Below, piece by piece: positions 1 to 7,025 of a DNA stretch of 26,818 nucleotides (position 1 is the stretch's first letter; each line of letters starts with the position of its first letter). The position numbers and the translations under genes are program-made. The DNA is from a virus: positions 1-26,818 of the IMG/VR virus record IMGVR_UViG_3300027833_000188, one strand, 5' to 3'. Below the pieces are notes generated by a model that saw only the letters and a program-made list of their open reading frames with translations, did not search any database and had not been told where the DNA came from.

Positions 1-2067
1 CCTCGGTAAGTTCGTTGAAATGTCAGAATCAGTTACAGCTTTGAGTGCCCGTAACTGTGCCTCGGCCTCTAGCTCCTGACGTCGCATCTGCAATTCCATT
101 TGCATTTTCTCGCGCTCCATCTGGATATCTGCCTGCATCTTCTCACGCTTCAGCGCAATATCAGCCTCAGCTTTTTGCTGGGCAATCTGGATATCTGCCG
201 CCGCTTTTTGCTGTTCAAGCTGTAGCACCTGAGCCATTTGCTGTTGCTCTGGCGTTGGAGCTTGTGGCTGTTGGGCTTGCTGTGCCTGTTGCATTTTGGC
301 CTGCTGGATTTGCTGGGTATTGTTGAAGAACTGGTCAGCATCCTTGAAGCCGCCAATCTCGGCAATACTGCGGAGCGTGTTGACATATTGCTCCATCGTA
401 ACCACGGGATTGTCTGGGCCCATCTGCATTAGTATCTGCTCCTGCTTGGAAGCAATCTGCGTCAGGAAGGCAATCTTCTGCTCATCGTCAGCCGTGCCCA
501 AGCCAACCTGCACAACAACGTCATACTGGTCAGTCCATTCACGCGGGTCAATCGGGACGAACTCATTCCGCAATCTGACAATCTTCGGCTTGTTATCGTA
601 CTTGGTGACAAGGTGTAAAATACCTTTGAACAAATCCTTAACGCCGGTCTCTGCCATTGTGCGGGCATAGCTCTCTAGCTTTACCTGTGCGCCCCGTACA
701 GTCGCGCTGATAGCACTAGCTGTTGTGGATTGCAGTGCATTAGCATCGAGCCCCATAGAGGCTTTAGACATGCCTGTTCGCTGTTCCTTAATCTGGTCGA
801 TGTAGTCCATCAGCGGACGGACTTCACCGCCCACAGCATTGCCCATAATAGGCTGAATAGCACCGGCCTGACGCATGCGGATGACACCGCCAGCGGTCCC
901 GTCCAGAACGTCATCAATATTTACCATGCCCTCGACAACACCCATGCGCGGCAATGTGGAGCTATAAACGCTGTCCAGATACTGCCGGAGAAGCGTTGAT
1001 TTAATGACCTGTAAATCTTCGGTCATGTCATAGATGGACCGACCAATCAGGCGGTGCGGCATAAGGATGGGACTGACAACGGCAAACGGGATATGGTCGA
1101 ATGGCTCGTTATGCAGGATTTCTGTGCCAGCTTCGCCGATAGCGCAAATACGGCGCATTTCAGCAATGCCGTCATTGTCGTAATCGACCTTCATTATGCA
1201 TTCGTAATAGACAACCTCAGCCAGCGTCGGGTCTGACGGGTCAGTGCCGGTCACAGCTTCGAGGTCTTGGAAACGTGCCACGCGCTCTTGGTCAACATCG
1301 AGGTCTGAGTTACCGGCATGCTTTTCAACAACGTCGCGGTCATAGCCCATTGCCACGAGGTCGCTGACAGTCATTGTTGTCCGGTGGGCTACGAAGTGCG
1401 CGTCCTCTAATGAGGTGGCTCTGCGATTTACGAGGAACTCTTCTGGTGGGACGTTCTGAATCTTAATCTTGCCGCCGGTCTCTTTTACTTTGACGGTTAG
1501 GTCATAGCTGGCTGGTGGCTCCATTATCATGCCAGTGACTTCATCAATAATGGCTTCCTGCTCAAATGTCTCGATTGAGCCGACAACCTCAATATTCGGG
1601 TTTGCTAATAAAGCGGCTAGTTCCGTTTCATTAAGTCCTTCATATTCTTCTTCAGTGACAGATTCAGTTTCTTCAAAGTGATACTTAACGACACCAAGCC
1701 TAAATAGTAGCGCGTCCTTAAACCAGTTGTGTAGAACCTTATATCCGTCATTCTGGTGGTTAATAATGTAATTACAGTAGTCAGAAATTTGCTCGGCACG
1801 TTCCACATCCTCCGACGTTCTAGCATTAAAACGCACATACTTATCATTGCTCGTAAAGACCCTCATCAAATTAGGCATGATGGCTTCAACGGTATCACTT
1901 ACCTCTGTGGAAATGACCTGTGACCGGCCCTCCACTTCATTGCCCATAGGCTCGCCCAAATAGAAATCCAAAGCACGAATGCGCTCGGAGGAGTATTCAC
2001 TCTCAAAGTGGTTCAGGCTCTCTCGTATCTCGCTCGATACAATGCTATTTAGCTGATACTCGTCCAT
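1..2067 (-). CDS. Phage portal protein (C-terminus cut by window edge)
   Basis: The portal forms the dodecameric ring at the capsid vertex through which DNA is packaged and ejected. The frame is open from an ATG at 2067 to the left edge, giving 689 codons with no stop. The N-terminal half has the look of podovirus (P22-type) portals: a helical start, then SDTVEAIMPNLMRVF at about residues 57-71, and later PEEFLVNRRATSLEDAHFVA-like and MPHRLIGRSIYDMTEDLQ-like segments. The last ~100 visible residues are rich in Gln, Ala and Lys and look like a long coiled coil, as expected for the barrel or C-terminal part of a large portal. A purine-rich Shine-Dalgarno (AAAGGA) precedes the start, inside the end of the upstream gene. 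It is the distal visible gene of the minus-strand unit starting near 5540; capsid genes would be expected beyond the edge. Confidence 0.87.
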   Translation of the reverse strand, partial: MDEYQLNSIVSSEIRESLNHFESEYSSERIRALDFYLGEPMGNEVEGRSQVISTEVSDTVEAIMPNLMRVFTSNDKYVRFNARTSEDVERAEQISDYCNYIINHQNDGYKVLHNWFKDALLFRLGVVKYHFEETESVTEEEYEGLNETELAALLANPNIEVVGSIETFEQEAIIDEVTGMIMEPPASYDLTVKVKETGGKIKIQNVPPEEFLVNRRATSLEDAHFVAHRTTMTVSDLVAMGYDRDVVEKHAGNSDLDVDQERVARFQDLEAVTGTDPSDPTLAEVVYYECIMKVDYDNDGIAEMRRICAIGEAGTEILHNEPFDHIPFAVVSPILMPHRLIGRSIYDMTEDLQVIKSTLLRQYLDSVYSSTLPRMGVVEGMVNIDDVLDGTAGGVIRMRQAGAIQPIMGNAVGGEVRPLMDYIDQIKEQRTGMSKASMGLDANALQSTTASAISATVRGAQVKLESYARTMAETGVKDLFKGILHLVTKYDNKPKIVRLRNEFVPIDPREWTDQYDVVVQVGLGTADDEQKIAFLTQIASKQEQILMQMGPDNPVVTMEQYVNTLRSIAEIGGFKDADQFFNNTQQIQQAKMQQAQQAQQPQAPTPEQQQMAQVLQLEQQKAAADIQIAQQKAEADIALKREKMQADIQMEREKMQMELQMRRQELEAEAQLRALKAVTDSDISTNLPR

Positions 2068-2254
2068 TCCGCTTTTTTCCTTTTTTGGCTTTTGAGCCGT
2101 GCAAACAGGCAACAGCGTCATCGCACATCTTGCGAGAGACACAGCCCTTACAGCGTTTATAGTCTATTTTAGCGATTGGTTCCACCGCCTCGATTTTCAC
2201 CGGCTCCGCCCGCCGTATGGGACGGGGCCGCATCATCACTCTGGTGTACTGCAT
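2045..2254 (-). CDS. Small basic four-cysteine protein
   Basis: A 69-residue protein of unknown function. It is Arg/Lys-rich at both ends, with a compact cysteine cluster at C35, C38, C44 and C50 (C-x2-C-x5-C-x5-C), suggesting a bound zinc ion or iron-sulfur cluster. The start ATG overlaps the stop of the upstream gene (TAATG). The last 23 bases overlap the portal gene, whose ribosome-binding site lies inside this gene, so the two are probably translationally coupled. The gene at 2423-2623 has exactly the same cysteine spacing. No family is recognised. Its place next to the portal would suit a minor virion or assembly factor, but that is a guess. Confidence 0.6.
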   Translation of the reverse strand: MQYTRVMMRPRPIRRAEPVKIEAVEPIAKIDYKRCKGCVSRKMCDDAVACLHGSKAKKGKKRNGRVSAK

Positions 2255-2445
2255 TAGTCAGTCGAATAATTGCCGGTAAAACCGTTATAGGCTTTTGCCA
2301 GCCTTTTTGTTGGCTTCTTGATAGGCGTTGCCATGAACGCAGTTTCATCAAGACCCATGCCCTCATTGTTCATGTTCTTGTTGCCCATTTGTGGACGAGA
2401 CATAGGCATGGAGACTTTGCCCTTAGTGGATTTTTTTCCGTACAT
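2254..2445 (-). CDS. Small hypothetical protein, Met/Lys-rich
   Basis: A 63-residue protein with no cysteine, no membrane segment and no recognised domain. It is unusually rich in Met, Lys and Asn in the first 40 residues. The ATG at 2445 is preceded by an AAGG-type ribosome-binding site, and its stop codon overlaps the next start by one base. It sits between two four-cysteine small proteins, overlapping the upstream one by 23 bases. The tight packing and good start signal support it as a real gene; function unknown. Confidence 0.55.
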   Translation of the reverse strand: MYGKKSTKGKVSMPMSRPQMGNKNMNNEGMGLDETAFMATPIKKPTKRLAKAYNGFTGNYSTD

Positions 2446-2623
2446 TTTTAGATACCTTTTTCTTGATGGCTGTTTTGGCTGTAGTGCCGAGACCGGATGA
2501 AGTCATAACCGGATGGGGAACGGGTGCGGGAAGCTCATAGCCCTCGCCGCCGATTTTAAAGACGATGCAACGGTCTTGCGACGAGCAACGGTCTGGGTAT
2601 GGGCAGTGTGTACAGGTTTGCAT
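2423..2623 (-). CDS. Small four-cysteine protein, N-terminal Cys cluster
   Basis: A 66-residue protein with cysteines at 4, 7, 13 and 19 (C-x2-C-x5-C-x5-C, visible as CTHCPYPDRC then SSQDRC), followed by a short hydrophobic and glycine stretch and a Lys-rich tail. The cluster probably binds a metal or an iron-sulfur centre. AAGGA eight bases before the ATG at 2623 gives a clear start. It follows the 728-residue gene by 13 bases and overlaps the next gene. The spacing is the same as in the 2045-2254 protein although the cluster is at the other end of the chain. Family and function not recognised. Confidence 0.6.
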   Translation of the reverse strand: MQTCTHCPYPDRCSSQDRCIVFKIGGEGYELPAPVPHPVMTSSGLGTTAKTAIKKKVSKNVRKKIH

Positions 2624-2636
2624 TTTTTTCTTCCTT

Positions 2637-4823
2637 TTAGATAATTCCGGCTTGGTACATTTGTTCTGGTGACATAGCTGGTTTGTCCTCGCCTAGCAAG
2701 CTGGTCGCTGGGAGTGGCGCAACCGGAGCGTTAAACAATGGCTGTCCCCCTAAAGCCTTTTCACGCATTTTTGGAGTTATTTCTATTGTGAAGCGTGGGC
2801 CATCAACATCGCCTATGATGTCATCTAAATAAAATTCATCTGTTACAGACGCATCTTTGTCTAACCTCTTAGCAACCTTCTCAGCGGCCCTTGGAATGAT
2901 TTTGTCATAGAAAGTTTTTAGTCCTTCTTCGTTCCATCTATCAGCCTGTATGTCGCCGGTAGAAAAAGACAGATATCTTTTACCTTCCTGCGCCGCTTGA
3001 TTGATTAGCCTTTTAACGCCAAGTTCCGCGAACTTGTCAGAGTTCCCAACAAACGGGCCAACAGGAATTTCCGCAGTGAACATTTTAGATTGCTTGTAGT
3101 AAGGCAAATATTCATCATAGGATTTTTTCCTTGCGTCTTTAACCTCTCGGTATTTTTTACCCACGCCCTCTGGCGGCTTTAATATTACTTCTTCGCCTTT
3201 TGCATTGGTGGCTAATATATGTTCGCCATCCAAATACATATTTACGTTCACTCCGGACAACAGCCGCTTTCCGTCAGCGTCATACACTCTGTTTGAAGAA
3301 TGCTCATATTTTCCACCAAGAATTTTAGCTAATTTTGCGCCTTCTTCTTTCTGGAAATCATCAAAGCGTGCGCTAGCTTCATCGTGAACCTCAAAAAATT
3401 TGGCCTCTTCTTTGCGAATTTCTTCTATCTTTGCCCTGTCTTTAGGCGTATTAAACCCACGATTTCTACCGCGCTGGCCCCAATCAGATTGCAACTCCTC
3501 AACATACAAAACGTCATTAACTCCGGTGTCAGAGCTTCTGTCTTTTGTTCTGGCGTGGACCGCAATGTTAGGCTCGTCATAGTGACCTGTAGCAATAAAC
3601 TCGTCGGTCATGCCCTCGTACTTAGGAACCTGCAAAAGCATCTCGCGGTAATTCGTACCGCCGTCCTCAGTGCTATTCATAAACCGCGTGTCGCCTGCGT
3701 TTGGCATGCCAATAATTTCACGGTCCATAGCGTCAGTTTCTGCTTCGATTCTGGCTTCAGCTAAAGAGTATCTTTCGCCTCTTAATGTGTTCCCATCTTC
3801 GTTTTTAATTGTATAGCCTATATCATCGGTGCCGATTATCTCATAACCAGTGTCAGGGTCTCGTAACCTAAGAACAGGGTCATAGCTGTAACGCTCAGAA
3901 ACAAGTGTTTCCGCCGCTTTTTCAACATCTCCTATAACATCGCTTATGCGGTCGTCGTCAATAAACAAATCCGAATCTCTATAAGCAAGAGAAGTTAGAT
4001 TGCCTTCTTCTAAAGCCTTTTGAACCTTATCAACATCTTCATCTGTCGCGCCACGCGCAGTTCTGCTGAAGGCCTCAGCAACTTCTTCTGGCGAAACTTC
4101 CATGAGGTATTGCGCTTCATCGGCAACATATTCTTTACCGTAAGCGTCATAAATATCTAATTCTTCTGCAAACTCAGGAAAGCGCATACCCTCAAATTCA
4201 GAATCGACAGAGGAAAGCATTGTCTGCTCTGGCCTAATACGATTTTCTTGTAACAGACCAACAACCTCATCACGGGTTATTTTTGGCTGTGACAGCAATC
4301 CCTCAAGCTCAGGAGTGAATTTTATCTCGTCTGGCTTTACACCTGCCGATAAAAGCATCTTACGGAACTGCTCACCCGTGCCTTTTGCTTGCTGAAGGTT
4401 CTTTGCTGTTTCTAGGGCTTGGCTGTAAAACCCTAGCTCATCAACTTCAGGACCACGAACAGCACCGCCGGAAACGGTGTCTGCTCCGCCCATTCCCATT
4501 CGCAACACATTAGGGCTTTGCTTTGCTATTGCCGCTGTGCCGAGAGCAGGCAATAAACCGAAGTCCACGCCGAACTGTGTTGTCGCGTCTGTAAATGCTG
4601 GGTTGTCTACTGACGGCATGCCGAGCTCACCGCTATATGCTTGATAGGGGGCTAAATAGGATTGATAAGCGTCTAACGCCATTTGCGGGAAAGCAACAGA
4701 CCTTTGACCGCCTCGCTTGCCGACGGGCAATATCATGCCGCGTGTGCCCTCATCAACGGGAATGTCAAACAAGTTCTCTGACACATAAGGCCGAGAACGC
4801 ATATTCAATAAACCGTCAACCAT
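2637..4823 (-). CDS. Large polyvalent-type phage protein with several conserved modules
   Basis: A 728-residue protein encoded in the portal unit. Three segments resemble modules that recur in large multi-domain phage and mobile-element proteins (polyvalent proteins). Residues 132-200 form a helical block (FYSQALETAKNLQQAKGTGE onward, ending near NRIRPEQ). Residues 436-452 contain VLYVEELQSDWGQRGR. Residues 600-700 carry YLSFSTGDIQADRW, the GLKTFYDKIIPRAAEKVAKR helix, and a terminal ITPKMREKALGGQPLF. These C-terminal elements are typical of phage proteins annotated only as large polyvalent protein-associated domains. No signal peptide or clear membrane segment; residues 85-125 are Gly/Ala-rich. 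The ATG follows directly after the upstream TAA. It may be packaged and injected, or act early on the host; the activity is not known and no catalytic set was identified. Confidence 0.7.
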   Translation of the reverse strand: MVDGLLNMRSRPYVSENLFDIPVDEGTRGMILPVGKRGGQRSVAFPQMALDAYQSYLAPYQAYSGELGMPSVDNPAFTDATTQFGVDFGLLPALGTAAIAKQSPNVLRMGMGGADTVSGGAVRGPEVDELGFYSQALETAKNLQQAKGTGEQFRKMLLSAGVKPDEIKFTPELEGLLSQPKITRDEVVGLLQENRIRPEQTMLSSVDSEFEGMRFPEFAEELDIYDAYGKEYVADEAQYLMEVSPEEVAEAFSRTARGATDEDVDKVQKALEEGNLTSLAYRDSDLFIDDDRISDVIGDVEKAAETLVSERYSYDPVLRLRDPDTGYEIIGTDDIGYTIKNEDGNTLRGERYSLAEARIEAETDAMDREIIGMPNAGDTRFMNSTEDGGTNYREMLLQVPKYEGMTDEFIATGHYDEPNIAVHARTKDRSSDTGVNDVLYVEELQSDWGQRGRNRGFNTPKDRAKIEEIRKEEAKFFEVHDEASARFDDFQKEEGAKLAKILGGKYEHSSNRVYDADGKRLLSGVNVNMYLDGEHILATNAKGEEVILKPPEGVGKKYREVKDARKKSYDEYLPYYKQSKMFTAEIPVGPFVGNSDKFAELGVKRLINQAAQEGKRYLSFSTGDIQADRWNEEGLKTFYDKIIPRAAEKVAKRLDKDASVTDEFYLDDIIGDVDGPRFTIEITPKMREKALGGQPLFNAPVAPLPATSLLGEDKPAMSPEQMYQAGII

Positions 4824-4979
4824 TTACTTGCCTTTTTTCTTCTTAGCTGTTTTTGCCGCTTGCTTAAAAGCCTTTGCTGTTGGCGCACCCTTACTGCCGA
4901 CCTTCCGCATGGTCTCGCCGGAGGCCTTTGCTATGCGCTTTCTCTTTGCCGCAATGTTTGCGTATAAACCTTTAGGCAT
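4824..4979 (-). CDS. Small conserved basic phage protein (MPKGLYANI type)
   Basis: A 51-residue, strongly basic protein beginning MPKGLYANIAAKRKRIAKAS and continuing with a MRKVGSKGAPTAKAFKQAAK block and a poly-Lys end. This short sequence type is common in phage genomes, usually near virion genes, and has no assigned role. The charge would suit nucleic-acid binding. The ATG overlaps the stop of the upstream gene (TAATG), and the next gene starts directly after its stop. Strong resemblance to a recurrent phage family makes it a confident gene despite its length; the function is open. Confidence 0.78.
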   Translation of the reverse strand: MPKGLYANIAAKRKRIAKASGETMRKVGSKGAPTAKAFKQAAKTAKKKKGK

Positions 4980-5263
4980 TACCACTTTTCCCTGCTAGAC
5001 CAATAAGCCGCCGAGCATTTGCCCTTGGCAATATTTTTTGCGTGTCTTGCTTTAAACGATTTACGCCGCGCCTTTTCAGATGCGGTCTTCGGGTTCTTGC
5101 CAGCGCCGGACACACCCTGCTGACCGAACCGAATTGTTTTGATGGACCCGTCCTCGCACTTCGCAACGACCACATGAGATTTTGTCGGGTGGCTTGGGGT
5201 GCGCTTCGGCTTGTTATAGCCGGACACTCCCGCCCTGCTCAGTCTGGGGTCTTTAGATGTCAT
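4979..5263 (-). CDS. Conserved basic phage protein of unknown function
   Basis: A 94-residue protein. The conserved pattern runs KDPRLSRAGVSGYNKPKRTP near the start, then SHVVVAKCEDGSIKTIRFG, then KNPKTASEKARRKSFKARH and a closing SAAYWSSREKW. This is a recognisable family found in many phages (possibly the DUF6321-type group; that name is from memory). The body is Lys/Arg-rich, consistent with nucleic-acid contact. The start is taken as the ATG at 5263, which has GAGG six bases upstream; the frame is open to a TTG at 5275 and another ATG at 5269. It overlaps the upstream gene by 11 bases and the downstream one by one base. Confidence 0.75.
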   Translation of the reverse strand: MTSKDPRLSRAGVSGYNKPKRTPSHPTKSHVVVAKCEDGSIKTIRFGQQGVSGAGKNPKTASEKARRKSFKARHAKNIAKGKCSAAYWSSREKW

Positions 5264-5540
5264 CTTCATCCTCAACTCGAATATCAGCCAGAATGTTCTC
5301 TATCTCCTGCCTGTCAATGCCCGCCCTTAACCCAGCGCGTATCATAATTGATATCGCCGCATCCATAATGTGATGCCATTCTACATCAGAACTCATGTAA
5401 ATGCCATTGACATTCATTTCCAGCATTGTCGTGACGGCATCGACCATAGCCATATCATCTCGGCTGTCCTCTAGGTCCACCTCAATGAAGAACTCTGGGG
5501 GTAGCTTTGGCTTTGGAAACTTTACGATATTGTCTGACAT
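5253..5540 (-). CDS. Hypothetical acidic protein, first gene of portal unit
   Basis: A 95-residue acidic protein starting MSDNIVKFPKPKLPPEFFIE. No domain is recognised. The centre (DDMAMVDAVTTMLEMNVNGI) and the segment HHIMDAAISIMIRAGLRAGI look helical, and the C-terminus is Asp/Glu-rich. The ATG at 5540 has GGAAGGTG at a good distance; a GTG nine bases upstream is also in frame. It is the first gene after a strong promoter and a terminator, so it heads the transcription unit leading to the portal. Function unknown. Confidence 0.65.
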   Translation of the reverse strand: MSDNIVKFPKPKLPPEFFIEVDLEDSRDDMAMVDAVTTMLEMNVNGIYMSSDVEWHHIMDAAISIMIRAGLRAGIDRQEIENILADIRVEDEDDI

Positions 5541-5569
5541 TGCGGGCACCTTCCGGCTGGTTGTTCCTG

Positions 5570-5598
5570 ATTATACCGACAGGTTACGCGCTAGACAA
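5570..5598 (-). promoter_or_regulatory. Sigma70-like promoter of the portal unit
   Basis: On the minus strand TTGTCT (5598-5593) and a perfect TATAAT (5575-5570) are separated by exactly 17 bases. The -10 box lies about 30 bases before the ATG at 5540. It follows a terminator on the same strand, so this is a clean transcription-unit start recognised by host-type RNA polymerase. Confidence 0.72.
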
Positions 5599-5604
5599 CT
5601 GACA

Positions 5605-5630
5605 ATAAAAAAGGGGGCCGAAGCCCCCTG
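5605..5630 (-). terminator. Rho-independent terminator with UUCG loop
   Basis: On the minus strand a six-base-pair GGGGGC/GCCCCC stem closed by a TTCG tetraloop is followed by six T residues (complement of 5607-5612). It lies downstream of the 5653-5835 gene and just upstream of the portal-unit promoter. The opposite strand has a T-rich stretch a few bases after the stem, so weak action on plus-strand transcripts is possible. Confidence 0.85.
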
Positions 5631-5652
5631 TCTGTTATTTTTCCGAGCGGTA

Positions 5653-5835
5653 CTAGGCCGCGATGAACTTCATTAAAAGAACTGTCTTCAGAGCTTCGTT
5701 AGCCTTATCAAGGGCCACATAAGCATCACGCATTTCATCGTCATACATTGAATTAACGACTGTTGGCTCTTCAATAATGCGGCTCTGAGCTTCTTCGATA
5801 AGGATTGAAAGCTTTGCTACCTCTTGCTTAGTCAT
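5653..5835 (-). CDS. Small hypothetical helical protein
   Basis: A 60-residue protein starting MTKQEVAKLSILIEEAQSRI, acidic to neutral, apparently all helical and possibly a short coiled coil. No family is recognised. GGGAG sits eight bases before the ATG at 5835. It is a one-gene unit: its promoter must lie in the shared 164-base intergenic region to its right, and the UUCG terminator follows its stop. Being singly transcribed next to a divergent early-type cassette would suit a regulator or host-takeover peptide, but nothing in the sequence shows this. Confidence 0.6.
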   Translation of the reverse strand: MTKQEVAKLSILIEEAQSRIIEEPTVVNSMYDDEMRDAYVALDKANEALKTVLLMKFIAA

Positions 5836-5938
5836 AATTTTTCTCCCGAAAATCTGCGGAAAATACCGCCATACCGTATCTTAGCATACATTTATAATGA
5901 GATACAAGTAAATAATTAGCTTTTATTTATAAAATAAT

Positions 5939-5978
5939 GTTTGACACTATGTTTATCCTTAGCGTAGACTGATAATAT
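5939..5978 (+). promoter_or_regulatory. Promoter of the plus-strand small-gene cassette
   Basis: TTGACA at 5941-5946 is a perfect -35 box. A -10 candidate TAGACT (5965-5970) is 18 bases away; an extended -10 alternative TGATAATAT covers 5970-5978. The sequence GTTTGACACTA (5939-5949) is repeated exactly at the promoter of the exonuclease operon (12944-12954). The intergenic region 5836-5999 is AT-rich and must also hold the minus-strand promoter for the 5653-5835 gene; possible boxes are TTTACT and TATGCT on that strand. AAGGAG precedes the first gene of the cassette. Confidence 0.55.
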
Positions 5979-5999
5979 ATCAACTCAAGGAGAGAAAAA

Positions 6000-6167
6000 A
6001 TGAAATATCAAACAGCAGTAAAACTTCTAAAAAAACGCGCTGAAGACTTTTACGGTAAGGATTTTGATTGGCTAGTAGATTCAATTTCTGATGATTATAA
6101 AGTGGCGGGTTACTCCACGGAATCTCTGAAAGTAACAGAGGCTTATAAAGTTTATATACGGGGTTAA
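6000..6167 (+). CDS. Small hypothetical protein, first gene of cassette
   Basis: A 55-residue protein beginning MKYQTAVKLLKKRAEDFYGK and ending in a Tyr-rich KVTEAYKVYIRG. It has no cysteine and no membrane segment, and no family is recognised. AAGGAGAG lies directly upstream at normal spacing and a promoter is about 35 bases away. It is followed after seven bases by a nine-base-pair UUCG hairpin that carries the ribosome-binding site of the next gene. Function unknown; the promoter-proximal place suggests early expression. Confidence 0.6.
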   Translation: MKYQTAVKLLKKRAEDFYGKDFDWLVDSISDDYKVAGYSTESLKVTEAYKVYIRG

Positions 6168-6174
6168 TCAAACA

Positions 6175-6205
6175 GGGGCGGTCTTCGGGCCGCTCCGAAA
6201 GGAGA
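6175..6205 (+). promoter_or_regulatory. Intercistronic UUCG hairpin plus ribosome-binding site (copy 1)
   Basis: A nine-pair stem (6175-6183 with 6188-6196, two G-U pairs) encloses a TTCG loop. It is followed at once by GAAAGGAGAG, the ribosome-binding site of the gene at 6212. There is no T-tract, so it is not a terminator. The arms GGGGCGG and CCGCTCC and the GAAAGGAG after them recur in copy 2. Confidence 0.65.
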
Positions 6206-6211
6206 GAAAAA

Positions 6212-6544
6212 ATGGAATACACGCAGATGGAATTAAAGGTCCTGAACATCCTTGCTGATGAACATGGTTCAGAGTGGCAGACCGAGGATGATGAATACGC
6301 TCAACTGGATACCTTTTTGCTCACTACAGATGGCACAGGCGACTGGGGAACAATTTTCGATAAGCATCAGCTTGACCCCAAATTATATCGCGGGGTCGTT
6401 TCAAGCCTGTTGCAGAAGGGCGCTCTTGAAGAGGACGAATATACAACCGCTCCGATAGGTTCATCTTTCACGGGCCGCAAATGCAAAATGATTGCTATAG
6501 CGATTAAACAGGCACCGTTCAACGCAATTAGAGGGGCGGCTTAG
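6212..6544 (+). CDS. Hypothetical protein in hairpin-flanked cassette
   Basis: A 110-residue acidic protein starting MEYTQMELKVLNILADEHGS. The pattern of helices and a charged turn in the first 80 residues (LNILADE, then LYRGVVSSLLQKGALEEDEY) could be a winged-helix-like fold, but no family is recognised. It starts from GAAAGGAG at the foot of hairpin copy 1, and its TAG stop (6542-6544) lies in the loop of hairpin copy 2, so a terminating ribosome would open that hairpin. Function unknown. Confidence 0.62.
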   Translation: MEYTQMELKVLNILADEHGSEWQTEDDEYAQLDTFLLTTDGTGDWGTIFDKHQLDPKLYRGVVSSLLQKGALEEDEYTTAPIGSSFTGRKCKMIAIAIKQAPFNAIRGAA

Positions 6545-6562
6545 TGCCGCTCCGAAAGGAGG
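6533..6562 (+). promoter_or_regulatory. Intercistronic hairpin plus ribosome-binding site (copy 2)
   Basis: An eight-pair stem (6533-6540 with 6546-6553, one G-U pair) has the loop TTAGT, which contains the stop codon of the upstream gene. GAAAGGAG follows immediately, as in copy 1, and serves the gene at 6568. The arrangement fits stop-dependent translational coupling. Confidence 0.62.
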
Positions 6563-6567
6563 CTATA

Positions 6568-6708
6568 ATGGATAGAGTTCTCGGATATATCGGCTACGCG
6601 GTCATCATCGCGTTTGCCTTGGGCTGGATGGATACGCTGTCACTGCTCGGCGTTGAGGATAGCCGGAGCTATACTTGGTGGGCCGTAATAGCTCGAATGG
6701 GGGGTTGA
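6568..6708 (+). CDS. Tiny predicted membrane protein
   Basis: A 46-residue protein with one hydrophobic stretch near residues 4-22 (VLGYIGYAVIIAFALGWMD) and a second, weaker Trp-rich one near the end. Likely an inner-membrane microprotein. AAAGGAG seven bases upstream gives a strong start directly below hairpin copy 2. The next gene starts two bases after its stop. No family recognised. It could affect the host envelope or phage exclusion, but this is speculation from context only. Confidence 0.55.
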   Translation: MDRVLGYIGYAVIIAFALGWMDTLSLLGVEDSRSYTWWAVIARMGG

Positions 6709-6710
6709 TA

Positions 6711-7025
6711 ATGGAAACGCTAGAAAAATGGTGGAGAGATAACGCAGATTACTTTGCGGGCATTGCCGATTTAGAACTTGGCGAGGTGGACGTTAATGGG
6801 GACCCATATAACTTTGACGACGACAAAAAGCTCTACAAGCAAGTGCCAGCTTGGGAAGATTTCCAAAAAATATGCGCGGAAGACATAAAAAGTGACTTTA
6901 TGTATTGCCTAAGCACTTTGGATGATAGCTGTCAAAACAAATCGGTTGCCCTGTGCAGAATGATAGAAGAGTTTTGCGAGATAGCAGACAATCATTACGA
7001 AATATGGGAGAGGAACAACATCTAA
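6711..7025 (+). CDS. Hypothetical acidic protein, end of cassette
   Basis: A 104-residue acidic protein starting METLEKWWRDNADYFAGIAD. It has four cysteines spread over the C-terminal half and no metal-binding spacing. No family is recognised. The ATG at 6711 is preferred over upstream in-frame codons because it follows the previous stop by two bases and has a GGGG stretch upstream. It converges with terL: the two stop codons overlap within 7022-7025, with no room for a terminator between them. Confidence 0.6.
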   Translation: METLEKWWRDNADYFAGIADLELGEVDVNGDPYNFDDDKKLYKQVPAWEDFQKICAEDIKSDFMYCLSTLDDSCQNKSVALCRMIEEFCEIADNHYEIWERNNI

